Of a stretch of 64,000 bases of DNA, positions 43,355 to 54,977 are shown piece after piece. Position numbers and translations under genes: made by a program. The notes under the pieces were generated by a model. It saw nothing but the letters and a program-made list of their open reading frames with translations, did no database searches and had not been told where the DNA came from. The stretch comes from Tetrastigma voinierianum. Its lineage: Eukaryota > Streptophyta > Magnoliopsida > Vitales > Vitaceae. Location: NCBI GenBank assembly GCA_016808115.1, contig JAEQBH010001848.1, positions 620,001-684,000 of the forward strand, read 5' to 3'. Within the stretch, counting starts at the first letter, position 1; the number at the start of each line of letters is the position of its first letter.

Positions 43355-44003
43355 TACTATAGATGTCACCGTCGCCACGACTTGCCCAAAACTTGAGAAC
43401 ACTCGACTTGAAACAGCTTTGGTGAGGATATCAACCAATTGATCTTCGGATCGAATCTTAGGCAACTCGACAATTTTCTCATCCAATTAAATTCAGCCTT
43501 TGCGCTTGAACATGCAACAACATTCTGCTTCTTACTTCTCCATGTAACGAGATTACCACCTATAAAGGTGAAATATCCCGAAGTAGATCGTTTGTCATCT
43601 ATTACTCCAGCCCATTCAGCATCAATATATGCATCCACACTTTGACAATCTACATTTTAGTGAACAAAATGTCCTTTCCAGGAGCGGACTTCAGATACCT
43701 TAAAATACACATAACTACATTTATATGTTGTTCTCCAGGATTATGCATAAACTGGCTAACAATACTCAATGCATAAGCAAGATCTGGCCTAGTGTGGGCT
43801 AAGTACATCAATCTTCCAACGAGTATCTGATATCTCCCTTTAGCCAACGGGCTTTGATTAGTCTCAACACACATGCTTCAATCCTTCTTGCGGTGTATCA
43901 TTAGTTGACATGTTAACATGCAGTTTCTACTTGAGCAAATCTAAAGCATATTTTCTTTAAAGAATAGAAAATCCCTTTGTATATCGAGACGCCGATCAAG
44001 AAA
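43355..44003 (-). pseudogene. RNase H and RT C-terminus of copia B
   Basis: 43366-43638 reads DAYIDAEWAGVIDDKRSTSG, GNLVTWRSKKQNVVACSSAK and AEFNWM. 43650-43874 reads YQILVGRLMYLAHTRPDLAY and ALSIVSQFMHNPGEQHIN. Next to the CACTA edge the minus strand reads LIGVSIYKGIFYSLKKICF, the RT thumb region. Confidence 0.9.
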
Positions 44004-45397
44004 CACTATAAGAAAAAACCTATCTTAACGATTCTTGTCATCATTATGTATTGTTATATGTCATCATAACTGCTTAGTCTTATATGTCATCTATTGCGGT
44101 GTCAAGGTAGGTGTATGAAGCGACCTTGACATATATAAAATGTCAATGAATGTGTTTCTATTAATCAATATAACTTCTTTCTACCACTCATAATATGTCA
44201 AGGTTTGTGTTCAAATAAATCTGGTTTCTTTAAAAATATGTCAAAGTAGGATCTTCCACCATAGATTATAAATTGGAATTAAAGCATATGCCATGATAGC
44301 CTTTGAAAAATTTAAAAATAAGATTTTAATGTTGCAATGAAGAAGTATGATGCAAAATAACTTGTTGTATATTTAATAATAATTGTTGCTTAATTTAAAC
44401 ACTTAATACAAAATATACCTTGTTTTCTATAACTAAGACTTTATCTTGTTAACCACATCACCATATAAATATGCATGTAGCTATTAAAAACACATGTACA
44501 TATATTGTGTTAATTTAAATTAAGATTGTCCTCCCTTTCAATAATATACAAACAAAATAATATATTCAAAGAGAAGCTAAAGCAACTTTACTTAGAACAA
44601 AAGATAATGTAAATCAAGTTCTATTTATAATACATACATCAAAAATAAAAACTCATAGAACCAATAGATAAATTATACAACCAAAATATTAATAACCCAT
44701 GTATGTATATACATCTTTAAATGTCTCTATGAAAAAAACCACCTTGAGTCTTTCATTAACCTGACCTGTAGCCAAATAAATAAATAAACAAATGACACTA
44801 ATTAATTGGCTAGTTGAATGAAATCCATGTAATAAAATCTTAGTAACTACACAAACTTTAATCTTACCAAAATAACAAGCTGTACAACCAAAAAATATTG
44901 TCTGTAACACATTCGTATATACATCTTGAAATCTACGTAAAATACCATGCATCTGAGTATTTCGTGTGATACCTATACCAAATAAAATAAGGGAAATAAA
45001 ATGATATTAACTAATTATTGTTGTAGATGAAACCAATGTAATGAACAAGGGTTCATTGTCCTCAAATTCAAGGCACCAAGCGTAGAAAGACAAGTTTTGG
45101 AGGTTCCTCATACTATTTAGGGATTAATTAGGTTTGATGCTACCTATTCTCTTGGCAATATTTGTAACACTGACACGAATACCATAAGCTGCTCCTATAA
45201 GGATTTCAAGCGAGGTGTCACGTTACCATTAGTGGAGTTTTCATATGCTTTCATGTACGTTCATATTTTGTCTTGTCATATCATATACTTTTTATCTATT
45301 CATTACAGTGTATTCATATATTCATATCATTTATGTATTTACGTCATTCATTCTTTTCTTCGCATAGCATTTTTCGAATTATTTCATATTGTATCAC

Positions 45398-46150
45398 TTA
45401 TCCATGTATGCTTTCTGTTATGCTCTAGACTCTTTGTATTCTCTTATTGAACTGTTATGAAATAACTAGATGGTCTCGAGCAAGGGAAACAAAACGAGAA
45501 AAAGCTTGGTTTTGAAACAGGGAGTCCGGTTCACTACTTTCAAATTTCAGCAGGTTGTAGATCAGCGTCTCCACAGGCATAAATACAGATTAACTTGACT
45601 CGATAGGCTTTCCATAGAATCCAAGAACACCTCAAGCGGGTTGGATAAGAAAAGTTATGGTCGTTTGAAGTTAGATGCACAAAATTGGAAAATTTTTGCA
45701 CATGGTGCGAAAATTCTACTGTTCATGGGTGCGAAATTTCGCACCAGTTCATGGGTGCGAATTTTCGCATGGGTGCGAATTTTCGCACCAGTTCATGGGT
45801 GCGAATTTTCGCACTACTGTTCATGGGTGCGAAATTTTCGCACCCGTGTTATAAATTTCCGAGTTTGTGTCTCCCAACCGGACGAGCATAACTTTTGGTC
45901 AGAACTCCGTTGAGTGTTCTTGGACTCTATGGAAGCCCATTGAGTCAAGAATCTAGATTTATGCCTGTAGAGGACAAGTGGGGTTCACAGCCTTGCTGGA
46001 AATTTGAAAGTGGTGAACCCCTGACCTATTCGAACCATTTTTTCTTTTCTGTTTTGTTTCTCTTGTTTCCACGAGACCATCTAGTTATTTCATAGCAGTC
46101 TAATAGAGAATACAAAGAGTCTAAAGCATAACATAGCATACATGGATAAA
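45398..46150. repeat. ~750-bp foldback (long inverted repeat) inside the CACTA element
   Basis: The arm from 45398 (TCCATGTATGCTTTCTGTTA) to about 45770 is complementary to 46150 back to about 45780, nearly to the centre. Matching blocks are TAGACTCTTTGTATTCTC, GAAATAACTAGATGGTCTCG, ACTTTCAAATTTC, AGGCATAAAT and TCCATAGAATCCAAGAACAC. The arms differ by scattered substitutions and small indels. A transcript in either direction would form a long hairpin. Confidence 0.92.
45725..45846. repeat. Palindromic tandem repeat at the foldback centre
   Basis: Five copies of GGGTGCGAATTTTCGCACC or a close variant, separated by AGTTCATG or CTACTGTTCATG. Each unit is itself a palindrome (TGCGAA/TTCGCA). 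Confidence 0.9.
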
Positions 46151-47422
46151 ATGACTATAAAACAAATTTTCCAAAGAAGAAAAACCAATCAATCGAAACC
46201 AAAACCAAAATAGGAAACGAAGCAAAGCAGGGGCATGTTTATTAACCTCAAAACCAAAAATAAAGAAATCATTGGCATAAGTAGCAGGTTGCAAGCATAC
46301 CGTCTAGGCCCTTCACATATTTAACAACTTTGGAACCGTGGTGAGGTTGTTGTCTTCCTTCTTTCTTGCCCCTCCTTTCTTTGTCATCATTTTCTCGCCC
46401 CTCATTTCTTGTTACTTGCTTCTTCTCTGACAAGGTAGGAAGAAGAACCCATTTGATAAACTCGAGAGCAAGTCATTACGAAAATGTGCATAGAGAAGGA
46501 GAAACCATTTTATAAGAAACCCAACAAACGGATCATTTTGAAAAATAAAGTCTTAAGAACTCAAAAAATCCTAACCTACCCACTCTTATAATCAGAAGGA
46601 GAAAAAAGCTGATTTTCTTCTCAAACCTAGCCTACCCATTTCAAGAAGATATATAAAAAACCCAAACTGATTTCTCACCTTCAGTTTCAAAAAAGAAATC
46701 CTGCAATAGTAATAAAATCAAACTAAAGATCCTCCTTGAATATGAAACCCGATGTCGAAACAAGCCTTGGAGTGCACCATAGCATAACGAAATACGGTAA
46801 GCCAAAAACATGTATAAAGCATCAAACAAATACTTACAAAAACATGATACATTCAATTGTTCGCTCATTTGTTCATATACCAATGCCATGGTATTAACTA
46901 TTAAGCATAATCACATGCAGTTTCGATCATTCATTCTTCTAACAAAAAGAACAACCTCAAATAGTCAGAATATATACAAAGATATCTCATTGAGTAATTT
47001 CATCAAGCATGGCGCGTTCATTCACTAATAATTGTTGCATACATACACATAGACATATTAAGAGCACAATTCATATACAAACAACAACAAAAGGACATTC
47101 GAAAGCACATGAATCTCATTTCTTCAACATTCATTCTCATCAGAATGTCTCAAAAATAGAGTAAATCACAAACTCACAGGAGTATTCCCAACAACTACAC
47201 CATACATATTAGCAGCATTCACATCAACATTGTTGTATCCAACAGCCATGTTGCTGAAATCTCTGCCTCCAGCCCTACTCAAAGCCGAAAACAGAGTCTC
47301 CCCCCAATCTTGTCAATTGAAACACAATAGTTCAAGCAAAACCATAAAAATCCAATTTATTAAAATTCGAATTTCTGAACTAAAAAAAAAAGAAAAGAAA
47401 TCAAATCCATTACGATTGCTTT

Positions 47423-47584
47423 CCCTTTGCCTCTCAACCCACTTGTAGGCACCTTCCTCCGAGATCTAGGCCGGGTTGTTCCTCGAACACGAGATTCCGT
47501 CGTATTGCACTTTCATGGAGGTGGTTTTGTTTGCTTCAACGTCTCTACTATGCCTTTTCATGAATCTTCTTTGCTCCTTTGCTA
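47423..47584 (+). pseudogene. Carboxylesterase-like gene fragment carried by the CACTA element
   Basis: One + frame reads PLPLNPLVGTFLRDLGRVVP and DSVVLHFHGGGFVCFNVST, then MPFHESSLLLC and a stop. HGGGF after a hydrophobic strand is the oxyanion-hole motif of plant carboxylesterases (CXE, GID1-like alpha/beta hydrolases). The GXSXG nucleophile and histidine regions are absent, so it cannot be an enzyme. GC content is higher than in the surrounding transposon. Capture from a host gene is the likely explanation; chance similarity cannot be excluded. Confidence 0.5.
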
Positions 47585-48076
47585 AGATTCGACTCTGATC
47601 ACATCAGCACGGGTACCGTCTACTTAACTGGAGCACGATCTCTGTCTGGCAGCCGTCGGCGGAATCATGTGGGTTTGGAGCCGAGACGGTTGCGAAGTCG
47701 GCGGCGGCCGTGGGCGAGAGAGTGCGCCCCGGTGATGAGTGAAAGCGGGTGAGAGGTTTATTGAGCCTCTTGGAGATCTTTCTGATGATGTGAAAAAAAG
47801 GAGGGAGGAAATTGGCGGTCTTTGAAAAAATAGGAGGAGGGAATCTTGCTCTAAAAAAGGGAGATAGTGTACGTAATTAAATACACAATATTGACATATA
47901 TTGTCATAAGTCAAGGTTCCATCATCCCCAGATCATGGACAAGTTTTATGTATGTCATTGTGCTTTGAAGTAAGTTATATATGTCATAATTGCTAATTTA
48001 AATACACAATATTGACATATATTGTCATAAGTCAAGATAATATATGTCAAGAATTGCATTTTTTCTTGTAGTGAAA

Positions 48077-48760
48077 ATATTTCAAGTGACCGAGGTCTTT
48101 CATTTTGAATTCGCTTGATAAGTAACTTTGTAGAGCCTTCCTTTCATCAAGGTCATTTCCTATAACCACCATGTCATCAACATACATAATAAGAGACGGT
48201 GATCTTACCATCTTTGTTTTCAAGAATAAAGTGTGATGCGAATTACTGATGGTAGCCAAAAGACCTCATGGACTTCATGAGAACCTTCAAACCATGCTCT
48301 CGAGAGATTGTTTTAGCCCATCACAACCAATTTCTTTAATTTCAACACACTTTCCGACAATGCACTTAGTATCATGCACCCTTGTGGCAAATCCATGTAC
48401 CGCTAACGGACAACTTACCATACGAAGGCGTTTTCACATAAATTGTTGCAATGGCCGTCTAAGTTCGCGGCTAGAACCCAGTAAGACTCGAGCGTGTTGA
48501 TTTTGCTTCAGTGCAAATGTATGCATAATCAATTCCATATGTTAAGATTGTACCCTTTTGCTACGATCTTGCTTTAAAGCGTTCAATTGTACCATACGCT
48601 GTCTTCACAATATAAACCCACTTGACATCCAGTGGTTTCTTCCACTGGAGGGCGATCAACAAGTTCCTAAGTTTCATTCTTCTCTGGATTTCATCTCCTC
48701 ATTCATACTTGACTTTCCACCTTAAGATTGACTAGGGCTTCTGCACTAACATTAAGAATA
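48077..48760 (-). pseudogene. RT N-terminal and catalytic part of copia B
   Basis: 48047-48259 reads LIMYVDDMVVIGNDLDERKA and SSEFKMKDLGHLKYF, with YVDD encoded at 48173-48184. Upstream toward 48700 the N-terminal RT is present in short broken pieces (QWKKPLDVKWVYIV-like near 48610-48640). Confidence 0.85.
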
Positions 48761-50120
48761 GAATCTGATGGAGTAATTGATTTACAAATTACTTATTTGA
48801 TTCAAACAAGCGATGGTTAGACACATAGTGACTCATGGGATATTTTACTTTACTAGAAAGTTCAGGTTCATATGTGGGTTTGGGAATACCTCTGGTTTGA
48901 CGCGGTGGTAGTTGTTTTCTTGGTGGTTCAAACACTACAGCAAGACCATCCTCATCAAGCGATTGATTTGGTGTATCAATTGCCTGTGGTGCGAGAGATT
49001 CAGATGGAGGTTGATCCACAACTTCATTTTCTAGGTCTTCATCACGTTCATCACCACTGTGGTCCAAATTTATACCTCAAATCGATTCACGACATTCTCA
49101 TTTACCAAGTTCGAGAAGATTCCTTTTCATTCCCATTCAGATTGTTACCAGGTTCAGAGAGTTCCCCTTCTATAGAGATCAGAAAATCATAGTCTAGAGC
49201 TTGAACTTCTTCCAGGTGCTCCCCTTGAAGTTCAGGATCAGAGGAAAAATACATCGAGTCTTACATTCGTTTGCTTGGAGGGTGATAGCATCGGTACCCC
49301 TTTTGATAAGCAGCATACCCTAAAGACACATACGCCAATCTTTCGAGTGTCAACTTGTTCTGTGGCGCTTATGAAGATAACATAGTACTACCTGATAAAG
49401 ACATGAGGTGAGTAAGTTTGGACAAACTAAACGACGTTGATTCAATGAGAGCACGGGATGAGAGATTGTCCGAAATCCAATAGTCAGGCTTTGGAAGGTA
49501 CTCGATTTGATCAAATATCTTCAGAGGTAAGTGTGTCTCCCCGATAGGATAAAGGCATATGTGCTTCTATCAATGAAGCACAGACGACCTCAACCAGTGG
49601 CTTGATTTTAAAGCTCAGCCACCGGGTACATTTGGGGTGTATCGAAACAAGTAGTTTGATGAATGGTTCCATGGGCTTCAAATACCACTTCAATTCAAAA
49701 CTCAAATATTCACCTCTATTGTCCTTTACTTGAAGAACTGAACTTTGTGCATTATGCGACTACAAACCACATTTTATGAGATTTTGTAATAACAAGTTTA
49801 CTTCACTTTGGACTTCATGAGCATACCTGAGTCATCCTGGTACAATCATCAATAAAAGTAACAAACCAACGCGATCCATCCAAAGTAGCAAATTTATATG
49901 GGCCCTAAACATCAGAATGTATGATCATAAAAGGAATTGGACTTTTATTCAAAGTTAATAGAAACGAAGCATGATGGCTTTTTGCAAGTTCACAAACATC
50001 ACATTGAAAACTAGAGACATCAAAGTTTGCAAATAAACTAGGAAATAATTTCTTCATGTAACCAAAAGAAGCATGCCCCAGACGTTGATGCCATAACCAT
50101 ATCTCATATTTCCCTCTTCT
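48761..50120 (-). pseudogene. Integrase and linker of copia B
   Basis: 48789-49067 reads PPRKQLPPRQTRGIPKPTYE with acidic sequence before it, the linker between integrase and RT. 49500-49720 carries the IHQTTCFDTPQ and C-terminal core wording in mixed frames. Near 49810-49860 the minus strand reads VTFIDDCTRMTQV, with a catalytic aspartate. Confidence 0.8.
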
Positions 50121-50560
50121 TTTTTTTTCTCAGAACCCCCAATCTTTAAAGCTTGACGCAACTCATCTGAACTTTTAGACACTAAGTCTGAAATGTCTGA
50201 CTTCCACTGCTTCCACACCACCTGTCGTCTACCTTGTCAGGATGTCCTTAAATACACAAATTCGGGCCAAAAATGACAACACAAATAGGCGGTGGTTATT
50301 TGAGAAACTAACAAAAGATTATAATTCAAGAGAACAACCAAAACAAAATCTAAATTGAGTGTTAGTGAGGAACTGAGGATCTTTCCACCCCAATAATCGG
50401 AATTGAGGTACCATTACTTGGTGGAAACGAGAATGTTGTGAGGAGATTTAGAGTGAAACTTTGTCTAGAATCAAATGTCATATGATCCGTAGCATCGGAA
50501 TCAATTATCCATGCACTATTAGAAGCAGTTAGAAATATTTAAAACCTTACCACCATTACT
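50121..50560 (-). pseudogene. Protease of copia B
   Basis: The minus strand near 50470-50520 reads WIIDSDATDHMTFDSRQSF. The copia box is D(S/T)GATDHM, so the active-site glycine is replaced by aspartate. FPPSNGTSIPIIGV follows. Confidence 0.8.
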
Positions 50561-51560
50561 GTTCTGCTTTAACATAATCTGAGGACTTTTCATAAAAGCT
50601 ATCATCCTCATCTTTGTTTGACAATTGCGGCCGATGGGGCCTTCTTGGAATTCTTCTTCCGAGAATCACGGCTATGATCCCACCATTCCAAATATCCCAC
50701 AAGTTCATAGCATCGACTTTTTGTATGACCGATTGATCCGCGGTGAAATTAAATTTGTATGATGATTTGTCGCCACCATTAGCAGTCTTAGGATGGATGG
50801 GCCTTTTTTGGTCTTGCTGTTGTTGAGGAGACCAGTTTTGATTAGACCGGTTCCGAGTCACCATGGTTGAAGCTTCAGAATTTTCCAGTTGTCCGTTCAT
50901 CACCTCGCGTCGAACATCTTCGCGATGAACTAGGGCATAACACCCTTCTAATTTAGGGATAAGATCCTTCCTGATTTCGCCTCGCACTTGCTCTAAATCA
51001 CCCTCTAATCCAGCGAGAAAGATATACACCTTTTCATTTCGGGCAATTTAATAGGATGCAATATCTGCCTCTATCCACCATGACCACCTTATCACGACGA
51101 TCCAACTCACTTAAGATTTTGGGCCAGCTTCTCCATAATATATAGAGCGGTCTTGCCATTTTGTTTGGACAAGAGGCAGGAAGCCCCGCTTCCAAGGTAA
51201 AAAACTCGTAATTCATCCGTCGCTTCCATCATAAAAGGCTTTAGACAAAGCTCTAAATATCTCATGCAAAGGTGCGAATGTATCACTTTTATAATCTCTA
51301 AGGACATAGACATCGCGAACTACCCGACCTTTCCGATTGTCTGAAAACCACTTTCTGTATAGCTCTCTTATCTTTTCTCCTTAGGTGGCTTATCGATGTG
51401 CCACGAATAAAGGAGAGTTTCTCCTTCTCAAAGAATTTGCATTCTAACATTTGAGACCACAGATTATAGCTGGTCTCATTCAATACAATTCCCGAATCAA
51501 TGATGAGCCTTCGTGTCAATAATGATGGTAGATTTGGTGACAGACGTTTCAAAATTTGAC
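50556..51560 (-). pseudogene. Gag of copia B
   Basis: 50556-51029 reads MYIFLAGLEGDLEQVRGEIR, LEGCYALVHREDVRREVMNG and a basic C-terminal part. 51034-51552 holds the N-terminal gag pieces (NYEFFTLEAGLPASCPNK and, in another frame, FETS). It lies directly downstream of the right LTR and its primer site (TTATTAGAGC at 51610-51619, minus). Confidence 0.75.
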
Positions 51561-51622
51561 TTGCTCATGGTTTAAGGATTCAAAGAAGAATGATTTAGGG
51601 TTTCGTGGCTCTAATAATTAAC

Positions 51623-51866
51623 TGTAAAAATGGGTTGAAGAATATTTTTATTCATAATAAATCTGTATCTTTACACGTACATATTTATAGAGATAGTAGA
51701 GATCCTACAATCAAGCTATTCTTATAATTAGATCCTCCAATCAAACTATTTCTATAATTAATTTATTTTCCTAATAGAGAAATATCTCTAAACTAGGAAA
51801 AAATATAATAGTAATAGGAAAGAATTACAATAGAGAATCTTTAACTATTAATCCAATATCGCAACA
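51623..51866 (-). repeat. 5' LTR of copia B
   Basis: Partner of 43093-43334, with TGTTGCGATATTGG at its minus-strand start and TTTTTACA at its end. Copia A RNase H resumes immediately to the right. Confidence 0.92.
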
Positions 51867-51966
51867 GCAACAATGACCATGTTGTGGTATTCTGCTTCAG
51901 CTGAAGATCCAGATACAATAGCCTGCTTCTTTGTCTTCCAAGAAATTGACGTAGGGCCTTAGATCA
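51867..51966 (-). pseudogene. RNase H core of copia A
   Basis: The minus strand reads GPTSISWKTKKQAIVSGSSA and EAEYHNMVIVA, the central copia RNase H motif, with the catalytic glutamate of EAEY. Cut on one side by copia B and on the other by a + strand LTR element. Confidence 0.88.
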
Positions 51967-52875
51967 AATGAAACAAAATACTTATTTTGGTTGTTTTCAT
52001 ATATTATCTTTATTTCTATTATTTCCTATTATTGTTTTGGGATATTATTTTTATTTCCTATTATTATTTTAAGATATTATTTTTATTTCCTATTATACTC
52101 ATATTATGTCTAGGGCATAAATAAATGTTTTAGGGATTGTTTTAGGAACTTTTATCACTTTTACTGATTTATTAATAAAAAATTAAAGCTTTTGTTTTAC
52201 TTTGTTCTCTAGATTGAGAATTGGTCTCTGAATTGAAACGAGTTTATTATTATTGATCAATCGCGTTGCATGCTGTATCAGGTGGTATCATAGCGGGCTT
52301 CTCCCAATCAATGGCTACAACTGGTGTTAGTAATGGCAACCAATCTGAAGACGATGATCAAGGATTGCAGGCTATTTGGGGATCGATTAACAAGTAGCAA
52401 CAATCAATCCAAAATTTAATTCAACAGTTGTAAACAATACAACCCCAATTGCAAGCGTTGTTGAAGATCAATGGATAAGAGTATAGGAATGGTGATAAGG
52501 AACAAGGTAGAGGAATTGGCTTCGCTAGACCCATTTTTAATATACAAAATCAAATAAGGCAAACCGCAGGATTTGATGACACTTTAAATAAGGGGGCAAG
52601 CCTAATCAAATATCCAGAGAAAATTCACCATCCAATTTATTTTTTAAGAAGGGTTTAGGGACAAAAAAAAATGTCTCATCGATTCCTTATATGAAGACCA
52701 AGCCATTACTAGTTTTCCCAAAAGGTGTAAGGGTTGAGAAAAATATGTGATGGGAGATTTAAATTTGAATTTAAAATTCAAATTATATGGACCATTATAA
52801 CAAGGCATGAAAGGAAAGAGCTCAGGCCACTTGAAGGAGGTGTTTATGTTTACGCTCTACCACCCCATTCTATTG
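51967..52875 (+). mobile_element. Truncated + strand LTR retrotransposon fragment
   Basis: An AT-rich LTR-like part (to about 52280, with tandem TATTATTTTTATTTCC units) ends TGTATCA. It is followed by primer site TGGTATCATAGC at 52283-52294 and a gag-like start ATGGCTACAACTGGTG at 52310 with a glutamine-rich coiled-coil part (QSIQNLIQQL). Coding then decays. No second LTR. It replaces copia A sequence that should hold RT and part of integrase. Confidence 0.65.
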
Positions 52876-53580
52876 GGGAGAGTAACCACAACTTTTTTTT
52901 ATGTAAAATACCATGCTGACTGAGGAAGGCTTGAAAAAAAGAATCGGTGAACTCATAACCATTGCTAAAACGAATTGTTTGAACCTGAGTATGAAATTGA
53001 GTAGACACATCTTTACAAACTTGCTGACAACTGAAAGTGTTTGAGATTTGGCACTGATTAAATAGGTCCAGGTTGCTCTACTGTGGTCATCCACAATTGT
53101 AATCATATATTGTGCCCCACTAACAGACTAGCGTTTGTAAGGTCTCCACAAATCGATGTGAATTAGCTCAAACGGAGCTGCTGTGCGAGTTTGGCTATGA
53201 GGAAAAGGAAAGGAAGTCGGGATTGTTTAGCGAGTGGGCAAATCGGACAAGTAGATAGATCATAAAAATTCAAATGAGATAAAAAGGGAATGTGTTGAAG
53301 AATAGAGGCAGAGGCATGCCCAAACTGATGATGCCAAGGAGCCAAAAGATTCATTTCATTATTCAAAGAAGAGTTATGTACACATGTATTTGCAAAAGAG
53401 TGCACGTTAAGTGCTTCAAGCTTACAAGAAGTCTGCCAGAAAGGAGAGAAACCGGACTCAAGCAACACATAAAGGGAACCAACAAGCCTACCTACAGCTA
53501 GTACAAAATCAATCCTCAGTTCTTGCATGAGACAAAAAGAGGAAGAAAAGGTGAATAGAATATTGGATGAGGCACAAAGT
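52876..53580 (-). pseudogene. Integrase core and pre-integrase of copia A
   Basis: 52870-53106 reads ITIVDDHSRATWTYLISAKS, with a catalytic aspartate, and ends KKSCGYSPQ. 53163-53528 reads APWHHQFGHASASILQHIPF and FYDLSTCPICPLAKQSRLPF, the zinc-binding HHCC part (H, H, C, C all visible). Confidence 0.9.
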
Positions 53581-54103
53581 CGACTAACAGAGATTAGATT
53601 ATACTTGAAGGAAAGCTAAAAAGGAACATCCATAAGCAAAAAGTCAGGATGCAGATGAACAGAACCAGAATGATGAACAAATTACAAGGTACCATCAGGA
53701 AGATAAGCCGGAAGAGGTGGAGCATGGGTTTGGGCTGGGGAAAAAAGTTCAATGTATTGCACATATGGTTGGATGCACCGATATCTATAATCCATATACC
53801 CTTTCCTAGGGCAGTTGATGCAGAAGAAGTGAGAATGATATGAGTAGGAATACCTGCATATTCGATTTGAGCAAAGTTGACATGAGATAAGTGAGCTTTG
53901 TCTTTAAAGAATTTTGCAATCTCTTATTGTATAATTCCCGACCAGTCCATAGTTTCAGAAGATTTGTTTCCTTGTTGTGTGTCAACCAGTTCTTCAGTAT
54001 CTAATGGAGTATCACTTGTTACATTTGCAGTGTTAAGGCGTCGAAAAACTGGAGCCTTTTGTGCCTTTAGATTTTTGTACCAATCAGGGTAATCATGGAT
54101 CTG
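53581..54103 (-). pseudogene. Gag C-terminus and protease region of copia A
   Basis: Near 53900-54100 the minus strand reads IHDYPDWYKNLKAQKAPVFR, then NTANVTSDTPLDTEELVDTQ, the linker after the zinc knuckle. At 53770-53830 GKGIWIIDIGAS marks the protease box with DTG changed to DIG. The knuckle itself is beyond copia D at 60931-60975. Confidence 0.85.
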
Positions 54104-54108
54104 AAAAC

Positions 54109-54550
54109 TGTAAGATTTTCTTAATGTGGGCTTTATTAATTGAAATGAACTGAATTAATTTGGTCTAATAAAGTGAGATATGTGGATTCTTAATTAGTTT
54201 AATATGGGGCTGGCAGGTGTGGGCTGAGTACGGCCCGGCCCGTAATGAGAGGGCCCGTGGTCAGAACTCTATAAATATAAAGCTCAAGTCCCTCCCTAAC
54301 CCTAAGGATACGTTATTTTTTACTCACATACAGATTCAGAGAGAAAGATTTTCTCTAACTCGTGAGTGGTAGTCCTACGGCTTCGTCATAAACTGGGATA
54401 AGGGAGAAGATCTCGAGATCGTATTTTGCGCATCTACACCATTTCGCATCACAACCATGGATTCCAAATCGTATGTTATTTGATTCTCTCTATTATTATG
54501 TTTTGTATTCTAATTATGGTGATCTAGGAAGAATTTCACGTGGTCCTATA
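54109..54550 (+). repeat. 5' LTR of copia D
   Basis: Starts TGTAAGATTTTCTT; its last two bases are TA where the right LTR has CA. A TATA box (CTCTATAAATATAAAG, 54268-54283) should drive transcription. Differs from 60484-60924 by several substitutions and short indels. Confidence 0.93.
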
Positions 54551-54554
54551 AATT

Positions 54555-54568
54555 TGGTATCGTGAGCC
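54555..54568 (+). other. Primer-binding site of copia D
   Basis: TGGTATCGTGAGCC, four bases inside the LTR, resembles TGGTATCAGAGCC, the initiator methionine tRNA complement. Confidence 0.85.
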
Positions 54569-54977
54569 AACCATGGATTAGAATCAAAACATATGAATCG
54601 AATATTTTATTTTTAGGTTTTATTCAAATCAAAGCCATTCAGCTGAAATTTTCTTCAAATCAGAACTTGAATTTTATTGCATATTTGGAATCTACTCGTC
54701 AAGACGAGAAGATCGGTGGGTGGCACGTCACCGGATGAGCCTCGACGCGCCCTCACGCGCCTCCACGCCCCACGCGCACATCACGACGGCCGCGGCGACA
54801 CGCCACGCATCTAACCCCATCGGCCACACCGCTACCACCATTTTCACATACCACCCGGCCGCACCGCTAAAGTTACCGTGATGATGTCATGCTGACGCCA
54901 TCTGATCCTCGGCCTGAAACGAATCTCGATTTTGACCTACCCGGCCAACGCCCCCGACCCGACTCACTGATCCCGGA

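Larger units (their letters stand above)
44004..48073. mobile_element. CACTA (En/Spm) DNA transposon, non-autonomous
   Basis: Terminal inverted repeats CACTATAAGAAAAAA (44004) and CACTACAAGAAAAAA (complement ending 48073) are those of the plant CACTA superfamily, with a 3-bp duplication AAA at 44001-44003 and 48074-48076. Subterminal repeats of TGACATATATTGTCATAAGTCAAG type occur near both ends, as expected for transposase binding. At 4,070 bp with no transposase domain it depends on a partner. It carries a long foldback and a gene-like fragment. The copia B RT frame rejoins across it. Confidence 0.93.
43093..51866 (-). mobile_element. Ty1/copia element B, inserted in copia A RNase H
   Basis: LTRs of 242 and 244 bp (43093-43334 and 51623-51866) flank gag, protease, integrase, RT and RNase H in minus order. 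A polypurine tract AGGGGGAGTAAG abuts the left LTR at 43335. The copia A RNase H frame stops at one edge and resumes at the other, with GTTGC/GTCGC near the junctions as a possible worn target duplication. RT is interrupted by a CACTA element. All ORFs carry stops. Confidence 0.92.

Noticed and set aside
45232..45450. + strand ORF with a hydrophobic, membrane-like protein
   Set aside because: AT-rich, partly inside the foldback arm, with no conserved motif.
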